A stretch of 64,000 nt of DNA from contig NZ_JBCJKP010000001.1 in the NCBI RefSeq assembly GCF_039503195.1, forward strand, positions 7,564,001 to 7,628,000, written 5' to 3'. This DNA is from Streptomyces mirabilis. GTDB lineage: Bacteria; Actinomycetota; Actinomycetes; Streptomycetales; Streptomycetaceae. The translations under genes and the position numbers were made by a program. Under the pieces are notes generated by a model. That model did not search any database. It saw only the letters and a list, made by a program, of their open reading frames with translations, and was not told the origin of the DNA. Below are positions 33,776-42,313 of this stretch, one piece after another. Each line of letters begins with the position of its first letter. Position 1 is the stretch's first letter.

Positions 33776-36313
33776 ATGGGACGCGGCAAGCTTCGGATCT
33801 ACCTCGGTGCGGCACCGGGCGTCGGCAAGACGTACGCGATGCTCTCCGAGGCGCACCGCCGGGTGGAGCGGGGCACCGACTGCGTCGTCGCCTTCGTGGA
33901 ACACCACCACCGGCCGCGCACCGAGGTGATGCTGCACGGCCTGGAGCAGATTCCGCGCAAGCATCTCGACTACCGCGGCTCCGCCTTCACCGAGATGGAC
34001 GTGGACGCCGTACTGCTCCGCGCCCCGGCCGTCGCCCTGGTGGACGAACTCGCGCACACCAATGTCCCCGGTTCCCGCAACGCCAAGCGCTGGCAGGACG
34101 TGGAAGAGCTGCTCGCCGCCGGGATCGACGTCGTCTCCACCGTCAACATCCAGCACCTGGAGTCACTGGGCGACGTCGTGGAGTCCATCACGGGCGTACG
34201 GCAGCGCGAGACGGTGCCGGACGAGGTCGTACGGCGGGCGGACCAGATCGAGCTGGTCGACATGTCGCCGCCCGCGCTGCGCCGTCGTATGGCGCACGGC
34301 AACATCTACAAGCCGGACAAGGTCGACGCGGCGCTGTCCAACTACTTCCGGCCCGGCAACCTGACCGCGCTGCGCGAGCTGGCGCTGCTGTGGGTGGCCG
34401 ACCGGGTCGACGAGTACCTGACCGAGTACCGCAGTGAGCACCGGGTCTCGAAGATCTGGGGTTCGCGGGAGCGGATCGTGGTCGGGCTGACCGGTGGTCC
34501 CGAGGGGCGCACACTGATCCGCCGGGCCGCGCGGCTCGCGGAGAAGGGCGCGGGCGGCGAGGTCATGGCCGTCTACATAGCCCGCAGCGACGGACTGACC
34601 TCCGCCTCGCCCAAGGAACTGGCGGTCCAACGCACACTGGTGGAGGACCTGGGCGGCACCTTCCACCACGTCGTCGGCGACGACATACCGGTCGCGCTGC
34701 TCGACTTCGCGCGCGGGGTGAACGCCACCCAGATCGTGCTGGGCTCCTCGCGCCGCAAGACCTGGCAGTACGTCTTCGGGCCCGGCGTCGGCGCCACCGT
34801 CGCCCGGGAGTCGGGCCCCGACCTGGACGTCCACATCGTCACCCACGAGGAGGTCGCCAAGGGGCGCGGGCTACCGGTCGCCCGGGGCGCGCGGCTCGGC
34901 CGCTCCCGGATCATCTGGGGCTGGGTGGTCGGCGTGGGCGGCCCGGTGGCGCTGGCCCTGCTGCTGAACACCATCGACCTCGGCCTCGCCAACGACATGC
35001 TGCTGTTCCTGACGGTGACGGTCGCGGCGGCGCTGCTCGGCGGGCTCTTCCCGGCCCTCGCCTCGGCGGCCTTCGGATCGCTGCTGCTGAACTACTTCTA
35101 CACGCCGCCACTGCACCGGCTGACGATCGCCGACCCGAAGAACATCGTCGCCATCGCGATCTTCGTCGGGGTCGCCGTCTCCGTGGCCTCCGTCGTGGAC
35201 CTCGCCGCCCGGCGTACGCACCAGGCGGCCCGGCTGCGCGCCGAGTCGGAGATCCTCTCCTTCCTCGCGGGCAGCGTGCTGCGCGGCGAGACCAGCCTGG
35301 AGGCCCTGCTGGAGCGGGTCCGGGAGACCTTCGGCATGGAGTCCGTCGCCCTGCTGGAGCGGGCCGGCGACGTCGACCCGTGGACGTGCGCGGGCAGCGT
35401 GGGCCCCCGGTCGCCGAAGCGGCCCGAGGACGCGGACGTGGACATGCCGGTCGGCGACCACATGGCGCTCGCCCTCTCCGGACGCGTCCTGCCCGCCTCC
35501 GACCGTCGGGTGCTCGCCGCCTTCGCCGCCCAGGCCGCGGTCGTCCTGGACCGCCAGCGCCTCCAGCACGAGGCCGACCAGGCCAAGGAGCTGGCCGAGG
35601 GCAATCGCATCCGCACCGCGCTGCTCGCCGCGGTGAGCCACGACCTGCGGACCCCGCTGGCCGCGATCAAGGCCGCCGTGTCCTCGCTGCGGTCCGACGA
35701 CGTGGCCTGGTCGGAGGAGGACCGGGCGGAGCTCCTGGAGGCGATCGAGGAGGGCGCCGACCGGCTCGACCACCTCGTGGGCAACCTGCTCGACATGTCC
35801 CGCCTGCAGACCGGCACGGTCACCCCGCTGATCCGCGAGATCGACCTGGACGAGGTGGTCCCGATGGCGCTGGGCGGCGTACCGGAGGGCAGTGCCGAGC
35901 TGGACATCCCCGAGACGCTCCCCATGGTCGCCGTCGACCCCGGTCTGCTGGAGCGCGCGGTCGCCAACCTCGTCGAGAACGCCGTCAAGTACAGCCCCAT
36001 CGACGAACCGGTCCTGGTGTCCGCGAGCGCCATGGCGAACCGGGTGGAAGTACGGGTGGTGGACCGTGGCCCCGGCGTCCCCGACGAGGCCAAGGACCGC
36101 ATCTTCGCGCCCTTCCAGCGCTACGGCGACGCTCCCCGCGGCGCGGGCGTCGGCCTCGGCCTCGCGGTCGCCCGCGGCTTCGCCGAGGCGATGGGCGGCA
36201 CACTGAACGCCGAGGACACGCCTGGCGGCGGACTCACCATGGTGCTCACGGTCCGGGCGGTGGACAGCCTGCCCGACCTGGCCACGGCAACAGCAGAAAG
36301 GCAGGCTTCATGA
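33776..36313 (+). CDS. kdpD: Sensor histidine kinase KdpD
   Basis: 845 residues with the full KdpD layout. The N-terminal KdpD domain has Walker A GAAPGVGKTYAM. A universal-stress-protein-like domain follows (about 230-360), then four closely spaced transmembrane helices (about 385-480), a GAF-like region, HisKA with SHDLRTPLAAIK and HATPase_c with GVGLGLAVARGFAEAMGG. It senses potassium limitation/turgor and phosphorylates KdpE. Its stop overlaps the kdpE start (ATGA). No kdpFABC genes are adjacent on either side. Confidence 0.94.
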   Translation: MGRGKLRIYLGAAPGVGKTYAMLSEAHRRVERGTDCVVAFVEHHHRPRTEVMLHGLEQIPRKHLDYRGSAFTEMDVDAVLLRAPAVALVDELAHTNVPGSRNAKRWQDVEELLAAGIDVVSTVNIQHLESLGDVVESITGVRQRETVPDEVVRRADQIELVDMSPPALRRRMAHGNIYKPDKVDAALSNYFRPGNLTALRELALLWVADRVDEYLTEYRSEHRVSKIWGSRERIVVGLTGGPEGRTLIRRAARLAEKGAGGEVMAVYIARSDGLTSASPKELAVQRTLVEDLGGTFHHVVGDDIPVALLDFARGVNATQIVLGSSRRKTWQYVFGPGVGATVARESGPDLDVHIVTHEEVAKGRGLPVARGARLGRSRIIWGWVVGVGGPVALALLLNTIDLGLANDMLLFLTVTVAAALLGGLFPALASAAFGSLLLNYFYTPPLHRLTIADPKNIVAIAIFVGVAVSVASVVDLAARRTHQAARLRAESEILSFLAGSVLRGETSLEALLERVRETFGMESVALLERAGDVDPWTCAGSVGPRSPKRPEDADVDMPVGDHMALALSGRVLPASDRRVLAAFAAQAAVVLDRQRLQHEADQAKELAEGNRIRTALLAAVSHDLRTPLAAIKAAVSSLRSDDVAWSEEDRAELLEAIEEGADRLDHLVGNLLDMSRLQTGTVTPLIREIDLDEVVPMALGGVPEGSAELDIPETLPMVAVDPGLLERAVANLVENAVKYSPIDEPVLVSASAMANRVEVRVVDRGPGVPDEAKDRIFAPFQRYGDAPRGAGVGLGLAVARGFAEAMGGTLNAEDTPGGGLTMVLTVRAVDSLPDLATATAERQAS

Positions 36314-36993
36314 CCAGGGTGCTCGTGGTCGACGACGAGCCGCAGATCGTACGTGCCCTCGTGATCAACCTGAAGGCACGGCACTACGAGGTCGACGCGG
36401 CCGCCGACGGCGCCGGCGCGCTCCAGCTCGCCGCCGCCCGCCATCCCGATGTCGTCGTTCTCGACCTCGGGCTGCCCGACATGGACGGCGTAGAGGTGAT
36501 CAAGGGGCTGCGCGGCTGGACCCGGGTGCCGATCCTGGTGCTCTCGGCCCGGCACTCCTCGGACGAGAAGGTCGAGGCGCTCGACGCGGGCGCCGACGAC
36601 TACGTCACCAAGCCCTTCGGCATGGACGAACTGCTGGCCCGGTTGCGGGCCGCCGTGCGCCGCGCGGAGCCGACCGGGGGCGGCGAGGACGACGTCGTCG
36701 TCGACACCGAGGACTTCACGGTCGACCTGGCCGCCAAGAAGGTCAACCGGGAGGGACGGGACGTACGGCTCACCCCCACGGAGTGGCACCTGCTGGAGGT
36801 GCTGGTGCGCAACACCGGCCGCCTGGTCAGCCAGAAGCAGCTGCTCCAGGAGGTGTGGGGACCGTCGTACGGCACCGAGACGAACTACCTGCGGGTCTAC
36901 ATGGCACAGCTGCGCCGCAAGCTGGAGGTGGACCCCTCGCATCCTCGGCACTTCGTCACGGAGCCGGGGATGGGATACCGGTTCGAGAAGTAG
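36310..36993 (+). CDS. kdpE: Response regulator KdpE
   Basis: 227 residues. The receiver has VVDDE, phospho-Asp in VVLDLGLPD and Lys in YVTKPFG. The OmpR-type winged helix ends YLRVYMAQLRRKLEVDP...PGMGYRFE, typical of KdpE. Translationally coupled to kdpD by a four-base overlap. Its usual target is the kdpFABC promoter, which is not in this window, so it acts at a distance or on the nearby potassium genes. Confidence 0.93.
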   Translation: MTRVLVVDDEPQIVRALVINLKARHYEVDAAADGAGALQLAAARHPDVVVLDLGLPDMDGVEVIKGLRGWTRVPILVLSARHSSDEKVEALDAGADDYVTKPFGMDELLARLRAAVRRAEPTGGGEDDVVVDTEDFTVDLAAKKVNREGRDVRLTPTEWHLLEVLVRNTGRLVSQKQLLQEVWGPSYGTETNYLRVYMAQLRRKLEVDPSHPRHFVTEPGMGYRFEK

Positions 36994-37110
36994 TCCCCGC
37001 GGGAAGGGGTACACAGTGGGTAGGGGTGCAGGAAGGGTACAGGTGCGCGGAAGAGCACTCGTGGGCGCACGCGTTCATCCGACGTCAGTGCTCCCCGGTA
37101 CGCTTTCGGT

Positions 37111-37509
37111 ATGAGTGCTGTTCCTCGTTCCGAAAAGCCGGCGGGCCGGTTCCGGCGCATGATCGACCGGCTCTCCTCGTCCCAGGAGGACCTGGAGTCC
37201 GAGGAGCTGCGCGAGGACTCCGAGACCGCGGGCTGTACCCGGATCGGTGACTGCCACGACCGGCAGATCGTCACGGTTACTGGTACGTTGCGCACGGTCA
37301 CTCTGCGCCCACGGGCCGGAGTCCCGGCCCTGGAGGCCGAGCTGTTCGACGGTTCGGCCGCCCTGGACGTGGTGTGGCTCGGCAGACGCTCCATCGTGGG
37401 CATAGAGCCGGGACGCAAGTTGATCGCCTCGGGCCGGATCTCGATGAGCCGGGGCCGTAGGGTGCTGTTCAATCCGAAGTACGAACTCAGACCCCTTGGA
37501 CGGGAGTAG
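37111..37509 (+). CDS. OB-fold nucleic-acid-binding domain protein
   Basis: 132 residues. After a charged N-terminus, an OB-fold spans about 48-130 (RQIVTVTGTLRTVTLRP; VPALEAELFDGSAALDVVWLGRR; IAGSG-like ASGRISMSRGRRVLFNP). Such small OB proteins are conserved in actinomycetes beside DUF3159 genes; ligand and role are unknown. The DUF3159 gene starts three bases after the stop. Confidence 0.82.
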   Translation: MSAVPRSEKPAGRFRRMIDRLSSSQEDLESEELREDSETAGCTRIGDCHDRQIVTVTGTLRTVTLRPRAGVPALEAELFDGSAALDVVWLGRRSIVGIEPGRKLIASGRISMSRGRRVLFNPKYELRPLGRE

Positions 37510-37512
37510 CCG

Positions 37513-38280
37513 GTGACGTCGCTCGACAAGCCGACCGAAGACGCCCAGGCCGCCCAGCAGGATGCGCGGGCGGTGACCGAGGCCGCACTCTTCGAGGCGT
37601 TCGGCGGCGTGCGGGGCATGGTCGAGACGGTGGTGCCCGGCCTGCTCTTCGTCACCATCTTCACGATCAACAAGAACCTGCACTGGTCGGCGATCGCCGC
37701 CCTCGGGGTGTCCCTGCTGCTGGTCGTGGTCCGCCTCGCGATGCGGGGCACCGTCAAGCACGCCTTCAGCGGCGTCTTCGGCGTCGCCTTCGGTGTGGTC
37801 TTCGCGATGATGACGGGCAACGCCAAGGACTTCTATCTGCCGGGCATGCTCTACACGCTCGGCCTGGCCATCGCCTACATCGTCACGACCCTCGCGGGCA
37901 TGCCTCTGATCGGTCTGATCCTCGGTCCGGTGTTCAAGGAGAACCTCTCCTGGCGCACCCGCAACCCCGGCCGCAAGAAGGCGTACGCGAAGGCCAGTTG
38001 GGCCTGGGGTCTGATCCTGCTCGCCAAGTGCGCGATCCTCTTCCCGCTCTACTGGTGGGCCAACACGGCACAACTGGGCTGGGTCCTGATCACGCTGAAG
38101 ATCCCGCCCTTCCTCCTCGCCGTCTGGCTGACCTGGGTGTTCCTGGCCAAGGCCCCCGCCCCCATCGACGTGTTCGCCGAGATGGAGGCGGAGGAGCAGG
38201 CCGAGAAGGAGCGCAAGGCCGCCCTCGGGAACGAGTCCGGTGACGAGGCCACGGCCGGCCGTCACCGCCGCGACGCGTAG
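37513..38280 (+). CDS. DUF3159 integral membrane protein
   Basis: 255 residues. About six hydrophobic segments lie between residues 40 and 215, with a conserved GVRGMVETVVPGLLFVTIF at the first. The C-terminus is cytoplasmic, acidic and basic mixed (EMEAEEQAEKERKAALG). The family is actinobacterial with unknown function, always near the OB-fold gene. The GTG start follows three bases after the OB-fold stop, so they form one operon, adjacent to the TrkA genes. Confidence 0.85.
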   Translation: MTSLDKPTEDAQAAQQDARAVTEAALFEAFGGVRGMVETVVPGLLFVTIFTINKNLHWSAIAALGVSLLLVVVRLAMRGTVKHAFSGVFGVAFGVVFAMMTGNAKDFYLPGMLYTLGLAIAYIVTTLAGMPLIGLILGPVFKENLSWRTRNPGRKKAYAKASWAWGLILLAKCAILFPLYWWANTAQLGWVLITLKIPPFLLAVWLTWVFLAKAPAPIDVFAEMEAEEQAEKERKAALGNESGDEATAGRHRRDA

Positions 38281-38283
38281 GGG

Positions 38284-38334
38284 TTCCCCGTACGACGTAG
38301 TTCCCCGCACCACGTAGTTCCCCGTACGACGTCG
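38284..38334 (+). repeat. Three tandem 17-bp units after the DUF3159 gene
   Basis: TTCCCCGTACGACGTAG, TTCCCCGCACCACGTAG and TTCCCCGTACGACGTCG follow each other without gaps, starting three bases after the stop codon. The last unit runs into the palindrome at 38325. Confidence 0.85.
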
Positions 38335-38372
38335 GGGGCGCCCGGAGATCTCCGGGCGCCCCCGACGTCGTA
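38325..38372. terminator. Perfect 48-bp palindrome between convergent genes
   Basis: The sequence is exactly self-complementary over 48 bases, centred at 38348/38349 (GGAGATCTCC). It should act as a bidirectional terminator for the DUF3159 and TrkA operons. Zero loop and such a length make it an unusually stable hairpin. Confidence 0.85.
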
Positions 38373-38391
38373 TCGGAGCTGTCGGAGCCGA

Positions 38392-39069
38392 CTAGCTCGT
38401 CGCGTCGTCGCGGCGGACCGAGAGCAGGTCCTCGAGCTGTTCCTCGCGGGCCTGGGCGGCGACGAAGAGAAGTTCGTCGCCCGCCTCCAGGGAGTCCTCC
38501 TGGGAGGGCGTGAGGACGCGGGTGCCGCGGATGATCGTGACCAGGGACGTGTCCTCGGGCCACTCCACGTCGCCGACCTGCGTGCCGGCCAGGGCCGACT
38601 CCGGCGGGAGGGTCAGCTCGACCAGGTTCGCGTCGCCGTGGCTGAAGCGCAGCAGCCGGACCAGGTCGCCGACGCTCACGGCCTCCTCGACCAGGGCCGA
38701 CATCAGACGCGGGGTGGAGACCGCCACGTCCACGCCCCAGGCCTCGTTGAACAGCCACTCGTTCTTCGGGTTGTTCACGCGGGCGACGACGCGCGGGACG
38801 CCGTACTCGGTCTTCGCGAGCAGTGAGACGACCAGGTTGACCTTGTCGTCACCGGTGGCCGCGATGACCACGTTGCAGCGCTGCAGCGCCGCCTCGTCCA
38901 GCGAGGTGATCTCGCAGGCGTCGGCGAGCAGCCACTCCGCCTGCGGGACGCGCTCGACCGAGATGGCGGTCGGCGCCTTGTCGATCAGCAGAATCTCGTG
39001 CCCGTTCTCCAGGAGCTCGCCCGCGATGGAGCGACCGACGGCACCGGCACCGGCAATGGCGACCCTCAT
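38392..39069 (-). CDS. TrkA-family potassium-uptake regulatory protein (second of pair)
   Basis: 225 residues. The RCK_N Rossmann domain opens MRVAIAGAGAVGRSIAGELL, with acidic ILLIDKAP after strand 2. The RCK_C domain (about 140-215) contains LVELTLPPESALAGTQVGDV. Such proteins bind nucleotides, and in some cases c-di-AMP, and gate potassium transporters. The start overlaps the stop of the upstream TrkA gene by one base. Probably forms hetero-oligomers with it. Confidence 0.9.
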   Translation of the reverse strand: MRVAIAGAGAVGRSIAGELLENGHEILLIDKAPTAISVERVPQAEWLLADACEITSLDEAALQRCNVVIAATGDDKVNLVVSLLAKTEYGVPRVVARVNNPKNEWLFNEAWGVDVAVSTPRLMSALVEEAVSVGDLVRLLRFSHGDANLVELTLPPESALAGTQVGDVEWPEDTSLVTIIRGTRVLTPSQEDSLEAGDELLFVAAQAREEQLEDLLSVRRDDATS

Positions 39070-39740
39070 CAGTGACCGCTCTCCTCTTCGGGGCCCTCGG
39101 CGAACGACGCCTCGACCTTCTCGACGTCGTCCGTGCTCATCATCACGTGCACCAGGTCGCCCTCCTGCAGCACCGTCTGAGAGGTGGGCAGGATCGCCTC
39201 GCCCAGCCGCGTGAGGAACGCCACACGCACCCCGGTTTCGTCCTGGAGGCGGCTGATCTTGTGGCCGACCCAGGCGGCGGAGGCGTGCACCTCGGCGAGC
39301 TGCACCCCGCCGGTGGGGTCGCGCCACAGCGGCTCGGCACCCGAGGGGAGAAGCCGCCGCAGCATCTGGTCGGCCGTCCAGCGGACGGTGGCGACGGTCG
39401 GGATGCCCAGGCGCTGGTAGACCTCGGCGCGGCGCGGGTCGTAGATGCGCGCCGCGACGTTCTCGATGCCGAACATCTCCCGGGCCACCCGGGCGGCGAT
39501 GATGTTCGAGTTGTCACCGCTGGAGACGGCGGCGAAGGCGCCTGCCTCCTCGATGCCCGCTTCGCGCAGGGTGTCCTGGTCGAAGCCGACTCCCGTGACA
39601 CGACGGCCGCCGAAGCCGGAGCCCAGGCGTCGGAAGGCGGTGGGGTCCTGATCGATCACAGCGACCGTGTGCCCCTGTTGCTCCAGGGTCTGGGCCAGAG
39701 CGGAACCCACTCTTCCGCAGCCCATGATGACGATGTGCAC
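39069..39740 (-). CDS. TrkA-family potassium-uptake regulatory protein (first of pair)
   Basis: 223 residues. RCK_N opens MHIVIMGCGRVGSALAQTLE with VAVIDQDP. The C-terminal RCK_C part is GVQLAEVHASAAWVGHKISRLQ...LPTSQTVLQEGDLVHVMM. Translated together with the second TrkA gene. The pair is divergent from the KimA-type transporter, suggesting that they control its activity or that of a Trk/Ktr channel elsewhere. Confidence 0.9.
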   Translation of the reverse strand: MHIVIMGCGRVGSALAQTLEQQGHTVAVIDQDPTAFRRLGSGFGGRRVTGVGFDQDTLREAGIEEAGAFAAVSSGDNSNIIAARVAREMFGIENVAARIYDPRRAEVYQRLGIPTVATVRWTADQMLRRLLPSGAEPLWRDPTGGVQLAEVHASAAWVGHKISRLQDETGVRVAFLTRLGEAILPTSQTVLQEGDLVHVMMSTDDVEKVEASFAEGPEEESGH

Positions 39741-39867
39741 GACCGTCCTTCCGAATGTAAATGGTTACGGCTCAGGCTAAACAGGGTCTCAGACCGCCGC
39801 CCAAGCTACACACGCGCGGTCGATCAGGGGCACCTCTTGTGCACGTTCGCCTGTGCGTTCTCGGGGA

Positions 39868-39963
39868 TCAGTGGCGATGGAAGCTGCGCACGCTGAGAAG
39901 AGTCAGGATTCCGAGGCCGACGAGTCCTGCGGTGGCGCCGATGAGCTCAGCGGTCACGTGCAT
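39868..39963 (-). CDS. 31-residue single-pass membrane microprotein
   Basis: An ATG at 39963-39961 is preceded by a perfect GGAGG four bases away. The 31 codons encode MHVTAELIGATAGLVGLGIL followed by TLLSVRSFHRH and a TGA. It is one hydrophobic helix with a basic, His-containing end, like KdpF or other transporter-associated microproteins in form. It lies between the TrkA pair and the KimA-type gene, in the same direction as the TrkA genes and 127 bases before their start. Function is unknown; a transporter-subunit role is inference. Confidence 0.72.
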   Translation of the reverse strand: MHVTAELIGATAGLVGLGILTLLSVRSFHRH

Positions 39964-40122
39964 GGAACCTCCATAGTGGGACAAACAGGGGCTTTGTCAT
40001 ATAGGCATGCGGAAGTGTGAGGCCGCGGAATCCGCAACGGGGCCCCTCCCCGTTTTCACTCGGAGAGCAGATGTCGAGCGGCGGGTGGGCGACCCCCCGT
40101 TCGAACGCTTACGATCCTCTGC

Positions 40123-42174
40123 GTGTCCAAACTGACCGACGTGCCCAAACGGATCTTGATCGGGCGCGCACTGCGCAGTGACCGGCTTGGGGAAACCCTG
40201 CTGCCGAAGCGCATCGCACTCCCCGTCTTCGCATCCGACCCGCTCTCCTCCGTGGCCTACGCACCCGGGGAAGTGCTTCTGGTTCTCTCCATCGCGGGCG
40301 TGTCGGCCTACCACTTCAGCCCCTGGATCGCGCTCGCGGTCGTCGTGCTGATGTTCACGGTGGTCGCTTCCTACCGGCAGAACGTGCACGCCTACCCCAG
40401 TGGTGGCGGCGACTACGAGGTGGCCACCACCAACCTCGGCCCCAGGGCCGGCCTCACCGTCGCCAGCGCGCTGCTCGTCGACTACGTCCTCACCGTCGCC
40501 GTGTCGATCTCGTCCGGCATCGAGAACCTCGGCTCCGCCATCCCCTTCGTGGTCGAGCACAAGGTGCTGTGCGCCGTCGTCGTCATCGTGCTGCTCACGC
40601 TGATGAACCTGCGCGGAGTCAAGGAGTCCGGAAAGCTCTTCGCGATTCCGACGTACGTCTTCGTCGCGGGCGTCTTCATCATGATCGCGTGGGGCGCCTT
40701 CCGCGGGCTCGTCCTGAACGACACCATGCGCGCGCCGACCGCCGGCTACCACATCAAGGCCGAGCACCAGGGGCTCGCGGGCTTCGCGCTCGTCTTCCTG
40801 CTGCTGCGCGCCTTCTCGTCCGGCTGCGCGGCGCTCACCGGCGTCGAGGCGATCTCCAACGGTGTCCCCGCCTTCCGCAAGCCCAAGTCGAAGAACGCCG
40901 CGACCACGCTCGCGGCGATGGGCCTGCTCGCCGTCACCATGTTCTGCGGCATCATCGCCCTGGCCATGTCGACCAAGGTTCGGATGGCCGAGAACCCGGC
41001 CACCGACCTGATCCACAACGGCGTCCCGATCGGCTCCGGCTACGTCCAGAACCCGGTGATCTCGCAGGTCGCCGAGGCCGTCTTCGGCAAGGGCAGCTTC
41101 CTGTTCATCGTGCTCGCGGCCGCCACCGCGCTGGTCCTGTTCCTCGCGGCCAACACCGCGTACAACGGCTTCCCGCTGCTCGGCTCGATCCTCGCCCAGG
41201 ACCGCTATCTGCCGCGCCAGCTGCACACCCGCGGCGACCGCCTCGCCTTCTCGAACGGCATCGTCCTGCTCGCGGGCGCCGCCACACTCCTGGTCGTCAT
41301 CTACGGCGCCGACTCGACCCGGCTGATCCAGCTCTACATCGTCGGCGTCTTCGTCTCCTTCACGCTCAGCCAGACCGGCATGGTCCGGCACTGGAACCGC
41401 CACCTGCGCACCGAGAAGGACCCGGCCAAGCGCAGCCACATGATCCGCTCCCGCGCGATCAACGCCTTCGGCGCCTTCTTCACCGGCCTTGTGCTGGTCG
41501 TCGTCCTCGTCACCAAGTTCACGCACGGCGCCTGGGTCGCCCTGCTCGGCATGGTGATCTTCTACGCGACGATGAGCGCGATCCGTAAGCACTACGACCG
41601 CGTCGCCGAGGAGATCGCCGCACCCGAGGGCCCCTCCGACGACAGCGTCCGCCCCTCCCGCGTCCACTCCGTCGTGCTGATCTCCAAGATCCACCGCCCG
41701 ACCCTGCGTGCCCTCGCCTACGCCAAACTGATGCGCTCCGACACCCTGGAAGCGCTCAGCGTCAACGTCGACCCGGCCGAGACCAAGGCCCTGCGCGAGG
41801 AGTGGGAGCGGCGCGGCATCGACGTACCGCTGAAGGTCCTCGACTCGCCGTACCGCGAGATCACCCGGCCCGTCATCGAGTACGTGAAGGGCCTGCGCCG
41901 GGAGTCCCCGCGCGACGCGGTCTCGGTCATCATCCCCGAGTACGTGGTCGGCCACTGGTACGAGCATCTGCTGCACAACCAGAGCGCGCTGCGGCTCAAG
42001 GGCCGGCTGCTGTTCACGCCCGGTGTGATGGTCACCTCAGTGCCCTACCAGCTGGAGTCCTCGGAGGTCGCGAGGAACCGGGCCCGCAAGCGGCAGGAGT
42101 GGAACGCGCCGGGTGCGGTGCGCCGGGGTCCCGCGGAGGAGCGCCCGAAGGAGTCCTCGAACACCAAGGGCTGA
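40123..42174 (+). CDS. KimA-type APC-superfamily potassium transporter
   Basis: 683 residues with about twelve transmembrane segments in the first 450, then a ~230-residue cytoplasmic domain. The N-terminal region (KRILIGRALRSDRLGE; FASDPLSSVAYAPGEVLLVL; YRQNVHAYPSGGGDYEV; LLVDYVLTVAVSISSG) closely follows Bacillus KimA (YdaO), a proton-coupled high-affinity K+ importer inhibited by c-di-AMP. It is divergent from two TrkA/RCK genes, supporting potassium transport. The GTG at 40123 is used. Annotated generically as amino-acid permease in many genomes, which the context argues against. Confidence 0.82.
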   Translation: MSKLTDVPKRILIGRALRSDRLGETLLPKRIALPVFASDPLSSVAYAPGEVLLVLSIAGVSAYHFSPWIALAVVVLMFTVVASYRQNVHAYPSGGGDYEVATTNLGPRAGLTVASALLVDYVLTVAVSISSGIENLGSAIPFVVEHKVLCAVVVIVLLTLMNLRGVKESGKLFAIPTYVFVAGVFIMIAWGAFRGLVLNDTMRAPTAGYHIKAEHQGLAGFALVFLLLRAFSSGCAALTGVEAISNGVPAFRKPKSKNAATTLAAMGLLAVTMFCGIIALAMSTKVRMAENPATDLIHNGVPIGSGYVQNPVISQVAEAVFGKGSFLFIVLAAATALVLFLAANTAYNGFPLLGSILAQDRYLPRQLHTRGDRLAFSNGIVLLAGAATLLVVIYGADSTRLIQLYIVGVFVSFTLSQTGMVRHWNRHLRTEKDPAKRSHMIRSRAINAFGAFFTGLVLVVVLVTKFTHGAWVALLGMVIFYATMSAIRKHYDRVAEEIAAPEGPSDDSVRPSRVHSVVLISKIHRPTLRALAYAKLMRSDTLEALSVNVDPAETKALREEWERRGIDVPLKVLDSPYREITRPVIEYVKGLRRESPRDAVSVIIPEYVVGHWYEHLLHNQSALRLKGRLLFTPGVMVTSVPYQLESSEVARNRARKRQEWNAPGAVRRGPAEERPKESSNTKG

Positions 42175-42313
42175 CGGCCCTGCCACCGCAGGGGCTGACA
42201 GCTTTGTGGTGAGCGGCCGGGCAACGTCCACGTAGACTGGTGGGCTGTTGTCCGGCCGTTCGCGGTTCCGCGACCCCTTCCTCATCCCCTTTCGCATCTG
42301 GAGTCACCCCGCC

